The notes: generated by a model from the sequence alone, not told the origin. 14,948 nt of DNA from Thermoplasmata archaeon (GCA_007129655.1 SKVC01000057.1:1-14948), one strand, 5' to 3'; shown: positions 6,172 to 14,775, counted from the stretch's first letter. Made by a program: numbers and translations.

Positions 6172-9100
6172 TCGAGAGGTATCTCCCTTGCTCCGCCATA
6201 GGGGTTGTCTATGTGACAGGCCCAGGAAGTTTTTTCTTCGATATCTTCGTCGGTAACTATGTGCACATCCAGTAAATTGCTGGTACGACGCCCGGTTCTT
6301 TCTTCGTTTTCATCAACGAGTTCTTTATCTTTTTCTTTGAACCAAAACATCAATCTGTCCTTCTTCTCGGGTGTACCGGTAAAATGCACTAATAAGTCGA
6401 TATCACTGCAGGGTCCGGCGGTACAATCCTTTGTACTACCCAGCAGATACAGAGATTCTATACCATACGTTTTGGCATCCAGTTCTTCGGCTATTTCATT
6501 TACTTTTTCCAAGCGCCACTCCCAATGATCCGGCGGTTTTACATAAGCTAGCCCCTCGTTTTTATCGCCGTCCATTACTACGGACATAGTCCCTCCGCCA
6601 TATATATCCGGGATCTTTATGACCTTGATTATGTCCTCCAAATCCGCTCTTTCCGGTAGTAGCTTAGATAAGCAGTTGGGTGATTTATCGAAGAAGCGTT
6701 CATTAAAGACATTCTTTTCCTCGTCGGGATATAGAGGTAAATATTTGATATCCGCCTCGACGAGGTCCTGGAAAAAGTGCGTCCCGAAGGATAATTCAGG
6801 TACATAGCTTCCCTTCTCTCTAGCTATCTCCACTAATAGAGAAGTGTTGTTTATGTCCCGGTATATTATAGGGACACCTAGTTTGATATCTCCTCTGCTC
6901 CCCCAGCGTCCGGGTCCCATCAGTATGAACCTTCTTTCAGGTAGTTTAGAATTCAATTCGCCGACAACCTTGGCTATCTTGTACATTTCCTCTCTACTTT
7001 CCAAGGATTCATAGCCCTTAGGATCTACATAAACGACGTACTCGATATTTTCTATATTTCCAGTAGTTACATATCTATTTGCAGTGAAAATTTTACGATC
7101 TTGTGGAGTATTTTCAGGTATCGGTTTTCTCTCCATTTCTCGTGATTGACTCTGTGGTCTGCACTGTAAAACGTATAACTTCTCACCGTCTGATGCAAAT
7201 TCAAGATCCACGGGGATACCGAGTTTTTCCTCTAAAAGGTCCATCATCCAACGCATCTGAGGTATGAAATCTCTTTTGTCCAAAAGTTTGTCGAATGTGA
7301 TGATTATATCCGACTTTTCCATATCTGTTAAAACCGAAGGTGTTGTAAGTTGTCCATCGCTGTAAATTGATACGATATCGTTTACTTTCGGATACTCATC
7401 GGAGTACTTACGGAATATTTCCGATGCCTCAATCGTTTCAAGAACACCGGTTTCAATGTTGATCACATCCATGTAGCGTTGAGAATACTTTACTCTTTCT
7501 TCAACCAATGTGTTCACCCTGAGTTCAGGCCTTTTGGGAGATACAAGTATTGGATAATCATTGCCAATTCTATCCACCGCTCTAGTTCCCAAACCCGCCA
7601 CCAATCTGACGATACCGTCTTCCCGTCTTATCCGTGGCGACCATTGGAATTCGTTTCTGTTGAATGATACCCCTGCGTATGCCGGAATATAATATGGCCC
7701 TATTTGGTTACCCACTACTTCTTGGATGAGGATCCCCATCTGTTCGTTGACATCCAGTAAGCCTCTTTCTCTACGGTATTCTATGGGGTCGGGTGCTAAG
7801 GTTGATGCATAAACTTCTGCGATAGCGTCCATCAATGAGTTCAATCGTTCCTCTTCGCTGCCTATGTTGGCGATGAAAAGGCTCTTGTATTTACCCGAAA
7901 AGGCCGCGCCAAAACTGTCTTCCAATAAGCTGGACGAACGGACGATTATAGGAGAACCTTCCAGGTCTCGTATTATACGACGAAGTCCCTCTAAGATCTC
8001 GGCACTGAAAACTGCGTTTTTGAATAGTTGTTCCAATATAGGTAGTTCCTGTTGTATCTCTTTAGGATCCAAGTACTTGAGATGTACCATGTCGTCCATA
8101 TCGTTATACTGTATCAGATCCATCATGGTATCCGAAGTCAAATACCAGCTTCTAGCGAAGGCTATGCCGTTTTCTTTTGCTGCCAGTTCATCTTCTATTA
8201 TCTTTTGTGCCAAAAATATTCCAGATGATTTACCGCCTAGTCTACCCGCACCCTGGGCAGGACCAACTACTTTCTTCAAAAGTGGTACGAAATCGTCAGG
8301 CGTGATGTATTTCTTGGCGATGTTTATGAACTTTATACGATCGGAAAAGAAACGGTTTATCAAGGAAGTACGTATTGCCATACTATCTTCATATGCCAGG
8401 GACTTTTCCCCTCCATAACTTTCATAAAACCGATTAAGCTCATCGGTTATTTCCACCAAGGGTATGCCTGTTTTTTGGGATGCTAACAGAAGAGGTCGAG
8501 CCTTGTCTTCACGAAGCCATCTTCGGAACAGGTCGGATATTTCCTCTGCAGGAAGGCTTTCTTTTGCTATCTCAAAGACGCCTTGCTGAATCCTTCTCAA
8601 CGATTCCACGTCCTGCCTTGGATTAGGCATATTGATACCACACCATTGGGGAACACCTGGCCCTCTTTCGATAGGGCATACGGACTGCATCAAATTTGTT
8701 ATTTCTTTGTTATGCGATCTATAGAGATGATACACCATCTTACGTGTTATCCTCAACAAAGTTCGTGGGTCCGTCTTCATCAATAGATCGAGTATTACTT
8801 CCCATTCTCCTTTTTCAGGTTCTTTTTCAGGGCTACCCGCCTTCTCCATTGTTTCCTGTTTTAAAAATTCACCTTTGATACCACGTTCGTACATGTGTCT
8901 GCTGATCAAGTCGGTGATTGCGTTAAGCAGACGTTTTTCATCATTCAAGAATGGTCCATCATCTATATCAGGCCGTCCCTCTTTGTAAACTACCTGTAAA
9001 ACTCCTATCTTATTATCTTCCACTTTGATAGGACTTTCGAGGATCCAAGGTGTTTCTTCGAAATCATCTGTTTTAAACTCCAAACCATCTATTGCTATTC

Positions 9101-9296
9101 GCGCAGCAGAGATATCCGAATGAAACATTGCCTGTGATATCAACTCAACTATCCTTTGCATGGCATCTTTTAGCGGCATAGACATATCGTGGACTATAGC
9201 TGAAATCCCGTAAAGGCAGTTCAATTCCTTCACCCGCTCTTTCAACTCATCTGTATCGGATTTTTTTTGTATTTTTATATCGTTGTCTTCCTGCAT
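6168..9296 (-). CDS. GAF-like sensor / PPDK-type ATP-grasp / nucleotidyltransferase fusion protein
   Basis: Large soluble 1042-aa protein of unknown reaction. Domains in order: a GAF-like N-terminus (about 20-140, beginning LNCLYGISAIVHDM, the opening usual for GAF sensors); a helical region (about 165-345); the PEP-synthase/PPDK-type ATP-grasp domain (about 350-715) with GGKSSG (354-359), VRSSSLLED (452-460) and LYVLQCRP (707-714); a segment with GPGRWGS (794-800) and FGTHFF (837-842); and a C-terminal nucleotidyltransferase domain (about 930-1040) with the GS...D.D motif (G953-S954, D965, D967) and a third acid in LLDVH (D1010). The phosphohistidine domain (GG-T-SH motif) and the PEP/pyruvate barrel of PEP synthase are absent, so an annotation as ppsA would be wrong. 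It is a paralogue of the upstream 978-aa protein, with 64 bases between them. A weak TATA-like CTTTATG about 30 bases before the ATG allows an extra promoter. Confidence 0.85.
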   Translation of the reverse strand: MQEDNDIKIQKKSDTDELKERVKELNCLYGISAIVHDMSMPLKDAMQRIVELISQAMFHSDISAARIAIDGLEFKTDDFEETPWILESPIKVEDNKIGVLQVVYKEGRPDIDDGPFLNDEKRLLNAITDLISRHMYERGIKGEFLKQETMEKAGSPEKEPEKGEWEVILDLLMKTDPRTLLRITRKMVYHLYRSHNKEITNLMQSVCPIERGPGVPQWCGINMPNPRQDVESLRRIQQGVFEIAKESLPAEEISDLFRRWLREDKARPLLLASQKTGIPLVEITDELNRFYESYGGEKSLAYEDSMAIRTSLINRFFSDRIKFINIAKKYITPDDFVPLLKKVVGPAQGAGRLGGKSSGIFLAQKIIEDELAAKENGIAFARSWYLTSDTMMDLIQYNDMDDMVHLKYLDPKEIQQELPILEQLFKNAVFSAEILEGLRRIIRDLEGSPIIVRSSSLLEDSFGAAFSGKYKSLFIANIGSEEERLNSLMDAIAEVYASTLAPDPIEYRRERGLLDVNEQMGILIQEVVGNQIGPYYIPAYAGVSFNRNEFQWSPRIRREDGIVRLVAGLGTRAVDRIGNDYPILVSPKRPELRVNTLVEERVKYSQRYMDVINIETGVLETIEASEIFRKYSDEYPKVNDIVSIYSDGQLTTPSVLTDMEKSDIIITFDKLLDKRDFIPQMRWMMDLLEEKLGIPVDLEFASDGEKLYVLQCRPQSQSREMERKPIPENTPQDRKIFTANRYVTTGNIENIEYVVYVDPKGYESLESREEMYKIAKVVGELNSKLPERRFILMGPGRWGSRGDIKLGVPIIYRDINNTSLLVEIAREKGSYVPELSFGTHFFQDLVEADIKYLPLYPDEEKNVFNERFFDKSPNCLSKLLPERADLEDIIKVIKIPDIYGGGTMSVVMDGDKNEGLAYVKPPDHWEWRLEKVNEIAEELDAKTYGIESLYLLGSTKDCTAGPCSDIDLLVHFTGTPEKKDRLMFWFKEKDKELVDENEERTGRRTSNLLDVHIVTDEDIEEKTSWACHIDNPYGGAREIPLD

Positions 9297-9360
9297 ATGT
9301 CATCGCCGTTTTAATCTGTCAACATAAAGATTATGTCACCCATGTTTATCATCTTTTTCC

Positions 9361-12297
9361 CTATTTCAGGACTATACCCTTACCTTTTTTACCATCTAAT
9401 AATACTTTAATTTCGGAAGGCGCGCGTACATGTTTTATATGCTCCTTTTCCTCGATAACTTCCAGACTCTCTAACCACTTCCAATCTACTGCTTCATGTT
9501 CATCGACTAACAGATATCCCACATCCGCAGAGACCATATCATGGAAGAAATGTGAGCCCTGTGACGGTTCGATGGGTCTACCGGATAGAGGAGTTTCTAC
9601 TATGGCCGAGGAACCTGCGATGTCACTCCAGTTAACGGAAATCCCCATCCATTGATCTGTGGAACCCCACCTTCCTGGTCCTACGAGCAGGTATTTGACA
9701 TCTTTATCCATAAGTTTATTGTTGATATCACGTATCTCCCGGATAACCTTTGGGCTCTCGGATATATCAAATTTATCTGGTCTGACATACACGATATCTC
9801 TTATACCATCCTTGATGCCGTTGCCCAGCGACCTATCGCTATAACACAGAATATCTTCTGATTCGTATTCTTCGATCTGTACGTCTACATCTGAGTGGAT
9901 ACTAACTAGCCTTCTAACTTGCAGAACAAATATCTCGGCCTTTCGACATCTATTGTCTACATTAACAGCGAATTCTATTTCAACAGGTGACCCCAAGGCC
10001 ATCTCAGTCATCTTCATCATCACAAGAATTCCCTTTGCAAGAGGCACCGTTTCGTGTACAAGCAGAGGTCCAAAATCTATTATTCGAGGACCGTGGTAAT
10101 TAGTGCCGGGATAGAGACGACTGTTCTCCAGAGAGAATGTAGATGCAGTGCATCTGAGCTCTCCGTGTTTTTCAGCAGTCTTTAAATCTAATTTAGACAG
10201 TGTTTTTTCTTCGTTCAAATCTATCATCTTATAGATGGTCTCCAAATTTAGCGCGTAAAGAGAAGTTTGAGAATTCTTCAAGAGGTCGTCGATACCTCCG
10301 GGAGGAGATGCTTTGGGATGATTCGGACAGAACCGATATGCTCTCCCCCCTTCCACTATAGACTTTCCAAGACCCAGGGCTAGATAAACAACGCCTTCTT
10401 CGGGCGGACAGCACCCCGTAGGATAATGATTATGTGATCTTGCAACGCCTGAGATGGTAGGGTAATAGTTATTTCCATGCTGTTTTCCGATAACTTCTTG
10501 GATTATCACAGCCATCTTTTCGTCTCCAAGTTGCCTTGTGGTAGATTTCAGATAGTTTCTGGCATCCCTGAAAAACGTTGAGGCAAAAACGTACTTTATG
10601 GCGTTGCATATATCTTGGAATCTCAGATCTGTTTCCCACGATTCGTTAGGGAGCAACAATGAAGAGTACACACCGGCAAAGGGTTGTAGAAGAGCATCCT
10701 CCAGAACACCGGATGAACGAACTATAAGAGGTTTTCTGGTCTGTCTAACAAAGGAGCGAAGGTCTCCGAGCACCGTGACTGGCAAATCAGCTTTCATGAA
10801 TTTCGCCGCTAAACGTTCGTCCGGCATATCCAAGACTTCGCTATTCAACAGGTCGTTATGTTCCAAAAAACTGTCGAATACCTCTGTAGATAATACCATC
10901 GTTCTTGGTACTGTTATACTAACATCGGGAAGAATATCATCCTTTAAGTAAGTGGAGATCAGCTTAGAGATAAAAGCTAAGCCTCGGGCCTTTCCTCCCA
11001 AGGCCCCCTCTCCTAACCTACACAAGCCTACATGTGCTCCAAAATCTTCACGTTTGTAATCTGATATAGTGCACCGATAAGCGGTATACCTATGGTCTTC
11101 CAGAACGTCGAGAATGTGTTTGTGTATCTCCGAAGGATTTTTGCTATGCTTATTACGGATGTCATCGAAGATTTGCGCCAGCTCGTATTCTCTTCTACTC
11201 CTGAGCCATTGCAAAATGTTGGAGAACTTGGTCATCACTTTTTCAGTGGGTATTTTGACTAAGGTTTCCTCCAACTTCCTTAAATTGTCCACTTTTATTT
11301 CAGGACCTGAACCATCTTTAGAAGGAAATTTTATCTCCATAGGACCGATAGATTCATTCAATAATTCCTTAATTGCGGGGATCAAAGATGATGCACCTTT
11401 CACAACGAATTGAACTCCATCGGGAGGTTCTTTATCCTTAAGTGTGTCTTCCGAAGATTGTATTATAACACCAATATCCGGGCATTCTTCAGACACCCGT
11501 CTAGCCAGTTCTAGTCCTGCCCGGTCATTTCCTTTATCGTCGTGCATGTCGGTTATCACACACAGTATATTTTCTTTATATGCGTCATAGTATTCCCACC
11601 CTTTATCGAAATCGTCGGCAAATAGAACCATAGGTCGTCTCGAAAATCTGGTTTCTAGCTGCTCCCTGGTGATATCTTCAGCCATTATTTCCTTTTCATG
11701 TAGATGGATTTCTTGATAGATCAAAGAAATATAATTTGAATAGAACGGTATAGAATCTTCGATTAGTAGTATATATCTTTGATGAGGTAATTGTTCGTTC
11801 TTTCGTTGTTTTATAATATCACTCATAAAACGAGCTATATGAACGAAAAATTTACCATCTCCATCCCAGGCGAAAACACCTTCAAATTCTCCGGTCTTCT
11901 TCAGTTCTCGGAGTTCGGGAATATCCCCTCCTACGTAAATCACCGGCAGTTCCGATTCGATTTTCTTGACGGATTTGGCTATCCTTAAAGGATCTTCAAC
12001 ACCGTTCAATATTATCACCAGGTCTATGGACCCCTTGGATACCAGATCTGTACATTCCTCGATAGTTCTTACATGATGAATATCGGGAAATCTGCCTATT
12101 CCGGCCGGCGAAAAAACTTCCTGAAACAACTTGTATAATCTTCCCCCTTCTTCCACCTGAAAAAAATCGTAGTCCGAGGCGACGAAGAGAATATCTCTAA
12201 GAAAAGTTTTCGCAGAAACTTTTTTTTCGATTTCCACCGGTTCACGACCGGTGATGTCTGCGATCACTTTCCGTATCTCTTCGTCGCGGCTCGGCAT
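9361..12297 (-). CDS. Double receiver-like / PPDK-type ATP-grasp protein
   Basis: Soluble 978-aa protein, reaction unknown. Residues about 34-160 look like a degenerate receiver domain (ILFVASDYD, then DLVIILNG and PVIYVGGD), with no clear phosphorylation aspartate. Residues about 173-312 look like a second receiver that keeps the key residues: E180-D181 in LLIEDS, D250 in VITDMHDD as acceptor, serines in IIQSSED, and K300 in VVKGAS. A helical linker follows (about 335-420). The PPDK-type ATP-grasp domain covers about 428-797, with GALGGKARG (431-439), VRSSGVLED (526-534) and FVLQVRR (790-796). The tail carries GPGRWGS (873-879) and QGSHFF (913-918), as in the downstream paralogue. It has no phosphohistidine or PEP-barrel domain and, unlike its paralogue, no nucleotidyltransferase. 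Its ATG is 7 bases after the gdhA stop, so it is co-transcribed with gdhA. Receiver-plus-PPDK_N architectures are, from memory, also found in deltaproteobacteria, which makes transfer between domains possible. Confidence 0.85.
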   Translation of the reverse strand: MPSRDEEIRKVIADITGREPVEIEKKVSAKTFLRDILFVASDYDFFQVEEGGRLYKLFQEVFSPAGIGRFPDIHHVRTIEECTDLVSKGSIDLVIILNGVEDPLRIAKSVKKIESELPVIYVGGDIPELRELKKTGEFEGVFAWDGDGKFFVHIARFMSDIIKQRKNEQLPHQRYILLIEDSIPFYSNYISLIYQEIHLHEKEIMAEDITREQLETRFSRRPMVLFADDFDKGWEYYDAYKENILCVITDMHDDKGNDRAGLELARRVSEECPDIGVIIQSSEDTLKDKEPPDGVQFVVKGASSLIPAIKELLNESIGPMEIKFPSKDGSGPEIKVDNLRKLEETLVKIPTEKVMTKFSNILQWLRSRREYELAQIFDDIRNKHSKNPSEIHKHILDVLEDHRYTAYRCTISDYKREDFGAHVGLCRLGEGALGGKARGLAFISKLISTYLKDDILPDVSITVPRTMVLSTEVFDSFLEHNDLLNSEVLDMPDERLAAKFMKADLPVTVLGDLRSFVRQTRKPLIVRSSGVLEDALLQPFAGVYSSLLLPNESWETDLRFQDICNAIKYVFASTFFRDARNYLKSTTRQLGDEKMAVIIQEVIGKQHGNNYYPTISGVARSHNHYPTGCCPPEEGVVYLALGLGKSIVEGGRAYRFCPNHPKASPPGGIDDLLKNSQTSLYALNLETIYKMIDLNEEKTLSKLDLKTAEKHGELRCTASTFSLENSRLYPGTNYHGPRIIDFGPLLVHETVPLAKGILVMMKMTEMALGSPVEIEFAVNVDNRCRKAEIFVLQVRRLVSIHSDVDVQIEEYESEDILCYSDRSLGNGIKDGIRDIVYVRPDKFDISESPKVIREIRDINNKLMDKDVKYLLVGPGRWGSTDQWMGISVNWSDIAGSSAIVETPLSGRPIEPSQGSHFFHDMVSADVGYLLVDEHEAVDWKWLESLEVIEEKEHIKHVRAPSEIKVLLDGKKGKGIVLK

Positions 12298-12304
12298 ATT
12301 TAAT

Positions 12305-13591
12305 TCATATCCATCCGCGCATACGGCAGGCGTCGACCACCCTTGAGATGGCGATCATGTATGCCGCCTCCTCCAGTGGTATTTTCTTTCTTTTTGCTAG
12401 CTCCATTACTGCGTAGAATGCCGAGGTCATCTTGTCATCAAGTTTACCGATCACTTCTTCTCTAGGCCAGTAGTAGTTGGTATTGTTCTGTACTTGTTCA
12501 AAATAACTGCACGTTACACCGCCGGCGTTAGCTAGGAAGTCCGGTATCACCATCAAATCGCGTTTGTTCAAAGCATCCATTCCTTCCGGTGTAATAGGTC
12601 CGTTGGCTCCGCCCGCTATAAGTTTCACTGAGTCGCTTATTTTATCCACATTGTCTGCTGTGATAGCGTTCTCCAGTGCTGCAGGTATTAGTATGTCAAC
12701 ATCGTGCTTCAGCCAATCGTCGCCGGATAATCTTTCGTAGCCCAACTTCTTAGCTTTTTCTTTGTCTACACTTCCGAATCTATCTGTAATATCTCTTAGC
12801 TCTTCCAGGTCTATACCATTCTCTCGGTAATATGAATAGGCTTTACCGTCTTCTTGGTCCCAGCAAGAAACGTTAACAACCTTGCCGCCGTATTCTGTAA
12901 AGAGCACCGCGGCATATTGGGCGACGTTACCGAAGCCCTGTATAGATGCAGTCGTGGAGGTTATATCTATATCCAGCTCTTTCAGAGCCTCTCTAACCAT
13001 GAATATAACTCCAAAACCGGTTGCTTCAGTTCGTCCAAGAGAACCGCCCATACCTACAGGTTTACCGGTGATAACTCCAGGATACTGACCTCCTGCAATA
13101 TGTTCGTATTCGTCCATCATCCAAAGCATGTGCTGTGCGGTAGTCATTACGTCCGGGGCAGGTATATCTTCCACCGGGCCGATGTTCTTAGCGATCTGTC
13201 GTATCCAACCGCGACACAGGCGTTCCTGTTCTCTATCTGATAGATCATGGGGATCACAGATCACTCCTCCTTTTCCACCGCCTAGTGGGATGTCGGCGAC
13301 AGCGCATTTCCAAGTCATCCACATCGACAACGCCCTGACGGTATCTGCTGTTTCTTGAGGATGGAATCTGATACCTCCTTTACAGGGTCCCCTGGCATCA
13401 TTGTGCTGTACACGATACCCCTGAAACACCTTGACGGATCCATCGTCCATCTTCACCGGTATGGTAAAGTGGTATTCCCTCATAGGTGTTCTTAGCAATT
13501 CTCTAGTTCCTTCATCCAGTTCGAGTTTATCCGCTATACTATCGAACTGTTCTCGAGCCATCTTATATGCGTTGAAGCCTTTTGCTGCCAT
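12305..13591 (-). CDS. gdhA: Glutamate dehydrogenase (Glu/Leu/Phe/Val family)
   Basis: Reversible oxidative deamination of glutamate to 2-oxoglutarate and ammonia with NAD or NADP; cytoplasmic, usually hexameric. The 428 aa are the normal length of the archaeal/bacterial small-subunit class. Substrate side: CKGGIRFHP (70-78) with K71, the catalytic lysine K107 in PLGGGKGG, and D147 in PAPDVMT. Cofactor side: the Rossmann glycine motif QGFGNVAQ (218-225). GGANGPITP (327-335) corresponds to the family's 'EGANGP' with Glu replaced by Gly. The end of the second Rossmann strand reads VSCWDQEDG, which does not decide between NAD and NADP. The start is well supported by AAAGGAG ending 8 bases before the ATG, matching the CCUCC at the 16S end. 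gdhA leads an operon with two large sensor-type ATP-grasp proteins. I favour glutamate over leucine or phenylalanine from overall motif match, not from a substrate test. Confidence 0.93.
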   Translation of the reverse strand: MAAKGFNAYKMAREQFDSIADKLELDEGTRELLRTPMREYHFTIPVKMDDGSVKVFQGYRVQHNDARGPCKGGIRFHPQETADTVRALSMWMTWKCAVADIPLGGGKGGVICDPHDLSDREQERLCRGWIRQIAKNIGPVEDIPAPDVMTTAQHMLWMMDEYEHIAGGQYPGVITGKPVGMGGSLGRTEATGFGVIFMVREALKELDIDITSTTASIQGFGNVAQYAAVLFTEYGGKVVNVSCWDQEDGKAYSYYRENGIDLEELRDITDRFGSVDKEKAKKLGYERLSGDDWLKHDVDILIPAALENAITADNVDKISDSVKLIAGGANGPITPEGMDALNKRDLMVIPDFLANAGGVTCSYFEQVQNNTNYYWPREEVIGKLDDKMTSAFYAVMELAKRKKIPLEEAAYMIAISRVVDACRMRGWI

Positions 13592-13599
13592 CTTATGGT

Positions 13600-13645
13600 C
13601 TCCTTTATTTGTGGAGGGGATTTCGAAGAGGTAGTATAAATATTT
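13600..13645 (-). promoter_or_regulatory. gdhA promoter and ribosome binding site
   Basis: On the minus strand ATTTATACT (13633-13641), within an AAATATTTATACT stretch, is a strong archaeal TATA box, about 45-50 bases before the gdhA ATG. Transcription would start near 13612, leaving a leader of about 20 bases. That leader contains AAAGGAG (13600-13606) with 8 bases to the ATG. So this gene, unlike others here with leaderless-type promoters, is set up for Shine-Dalgarno-driven translation, fitting a strongly expressed operon leader. The start site is inferred from the usual spacing. Confidence 0.65.
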
Positions 13646-13669
13646 GGGTTACAGTTTTCATGGATAATA

Positions 13670-13709
13670 TTGTACACTTTGAGGAATTATCAGCTATAAT
13701 CTTGTACAC
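13670..13709. promoter_or_regulatory. Direct repeat TTGTACAC, candidate operators upstream of gdhA
   Basis: The 8-mer TTGTACAC occurs at 13670-13677 and again at 13702-13709, 32 bases apart, close to three helical turns, so both would face the same side of DNA. The core TGTACA is itself palindromic. Both copies lie upstream of the gdhA TATA box, where activator or cooperative repressor sites sit. A similar word, ATGTACCAAT (14771-14780), overlaps the promoter of the Lrp-like regulator gene. It differs by one inserted base, so the link is suggestive only. Confidence 0.4.
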
Positions 13710-13716
13710 AATTATG

Positions 13717-14757
13717 TCAAACTTTCCTCTTTATATCCCACAACCGTCTTTCTATCCAACCCAAAGAGAGCTTTTGAGGATCTACCGAATGGATCATCCT
13801 AGAAGATAAAAGTGTGTTGGAAACAGCACCTATGCATTCCGGAAAAAATCTCATGAATTTATCACCCCAATCGAAAAAATGTTCTATCGTTTTAAAGGCT
13901 GAAAATATCAAAAAATTGTATCGTCCCGTACTGGTTTCTATGCCCCAAGCAATATTAGGATCTCGAGTAAGGTATTCTTGAATTTTCTTCCTCTTTGAAC
14001 GTATCTCTATCATTGAAATGACCAAATTGTAATCCGGAGGTATGAAAATATTTGGAAATCCACAATTTGGTGGTTCAATTATTCCGGATTCTATCATCCC
14101 GCTTATTCGTCTTCCCACGGTTTTACGATCGGAACCGAGTTTTCTACCTAATTCTGATTCGTTGGTTCGAATAGAATCTCCTTCCATGAGAGTTCTCATA
14201 AGCTTAAAGGAGGACCTGTCAAGGTCTACTCCACCTAAAGTTAGTTTATCATTTTCCTGAAATTCATCTTCCAAAATAGTCATAAAGCAATTTGGATCAT
14301 ATTTAAAAGCCAACCTATTACTGAATATGGAGACGTCTGCAGGTGCCCTCCATTCTCTAGAGGGCAATTTTTCTTCTCTTATTATTTTTTCTCGCCAAGA
14401 ATGATAGGATTCTAGATCTTTAAAAAATTCCATCAAAAGTACATTGTATGGTCCTTCCATACAGGAAAATGCGGCGAAAATGTGAGATTCGTCACGGATA
14501 AACTCCATGACCTGTTCAGTACGGGGAAGATCTGCTTTTACCAGCGCGAGAAGAGGGTATTCATTGAATATATGAGGAAAAGGATATGTTGGTTCTTTAA
14601 GAAGTCCGGAGTCGAAGAGTTGAGACAATCTACGTTTAGCCGTAGCTCTATGTACATCTAAAAGTCTAGAGATCGAACTAATGTTAACATTGACACCTTC
14701 TCCTGAAACGAGATATCTCAACAGTCTTAGGTTGAATTCATCATCAACATGGTTCAT
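13717..14757 (-). CDS. Lrp/AsnC-like transcription regulator with two tandem HTH-ligand repeats
   Basis: Predicted DNA-binding regulator of 346 aa that looks like two Lrp-type units in one chain. Repeat 1 has a winged helix at about 10-55 (ISSISRLLDVHRATAKRRLS), then KEPTYPFPHIF and an alpha/beta region to about 165. Repeat 2 has a winged helix at about 185-228 (ESELGRKLGSDRKTVGRRIS), then EPPNCGFPNIF and a similar alpha/beta region to the end. The matching 'EP..-FP.IF' segment after both helices shows an internal duplication. Ordinary Lrp/AsnC proteins are about 150 aa with a single unit and act as dimers, so one chain here may mimic a dimer. The effector is unknown; Lrp proteins often bind amino acids. 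It sits just upstream of gdhA on the same strand (125-base gap with its own gdhA promoter), so regulation of gdhA and of itself is the natural guess. Confidence 0.75.
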   Translation of the reverse strand: MNHVDDEFNLRLLRYLVSGEGVNVNISSISRLLDVHRATAKRRLSQLFDSGLLKEPTYPFPHIFNEYPLLALVKADLPRTEQVMEFIRDESHIFAAFSCMEGPYNVLLMEFFKDLESYHSWREKIIREEKLPSREWRAPADVSIFSNRLAFKYDPNCFMTILEDEFQENDKLTLGGVDLDRSSFKLMRTLMEGDSIRTNESELGRKLGSDRKTVGRRISGMIESGIIEPPNCGFPNIFIPPDYNLVISMIEIRSKRKKIQEYLTRDPNIAWGIETSTGRYNFLIFSAFKTIEHFFDWGDKFMRFFPECIGAVSNTLLSSRMIHSVDPQKLSLGWIERRLWDIKRKV

Positions 14758-14775
14758 TGATATCTAAAATATGTA

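Noticed and set aside
7864..8418. 184-aa plus-strand ORF opposite the 1042-aa gene
   Set aside because: It lies wholly antisense to a well-supported coding region, is serine-rich without any recognisable motif, and has no promoter or ribosome binding site; a shadow frame.
6168..12297. Annotation of the two large minus-strand genes as PEP synthase (ppsA) or pyruvate phosphate dikinase
   Set aside because: Only the ATP-grasp domain is shared. The phosphohistidine motif and the C-terminal PEP barrel are missing from both.
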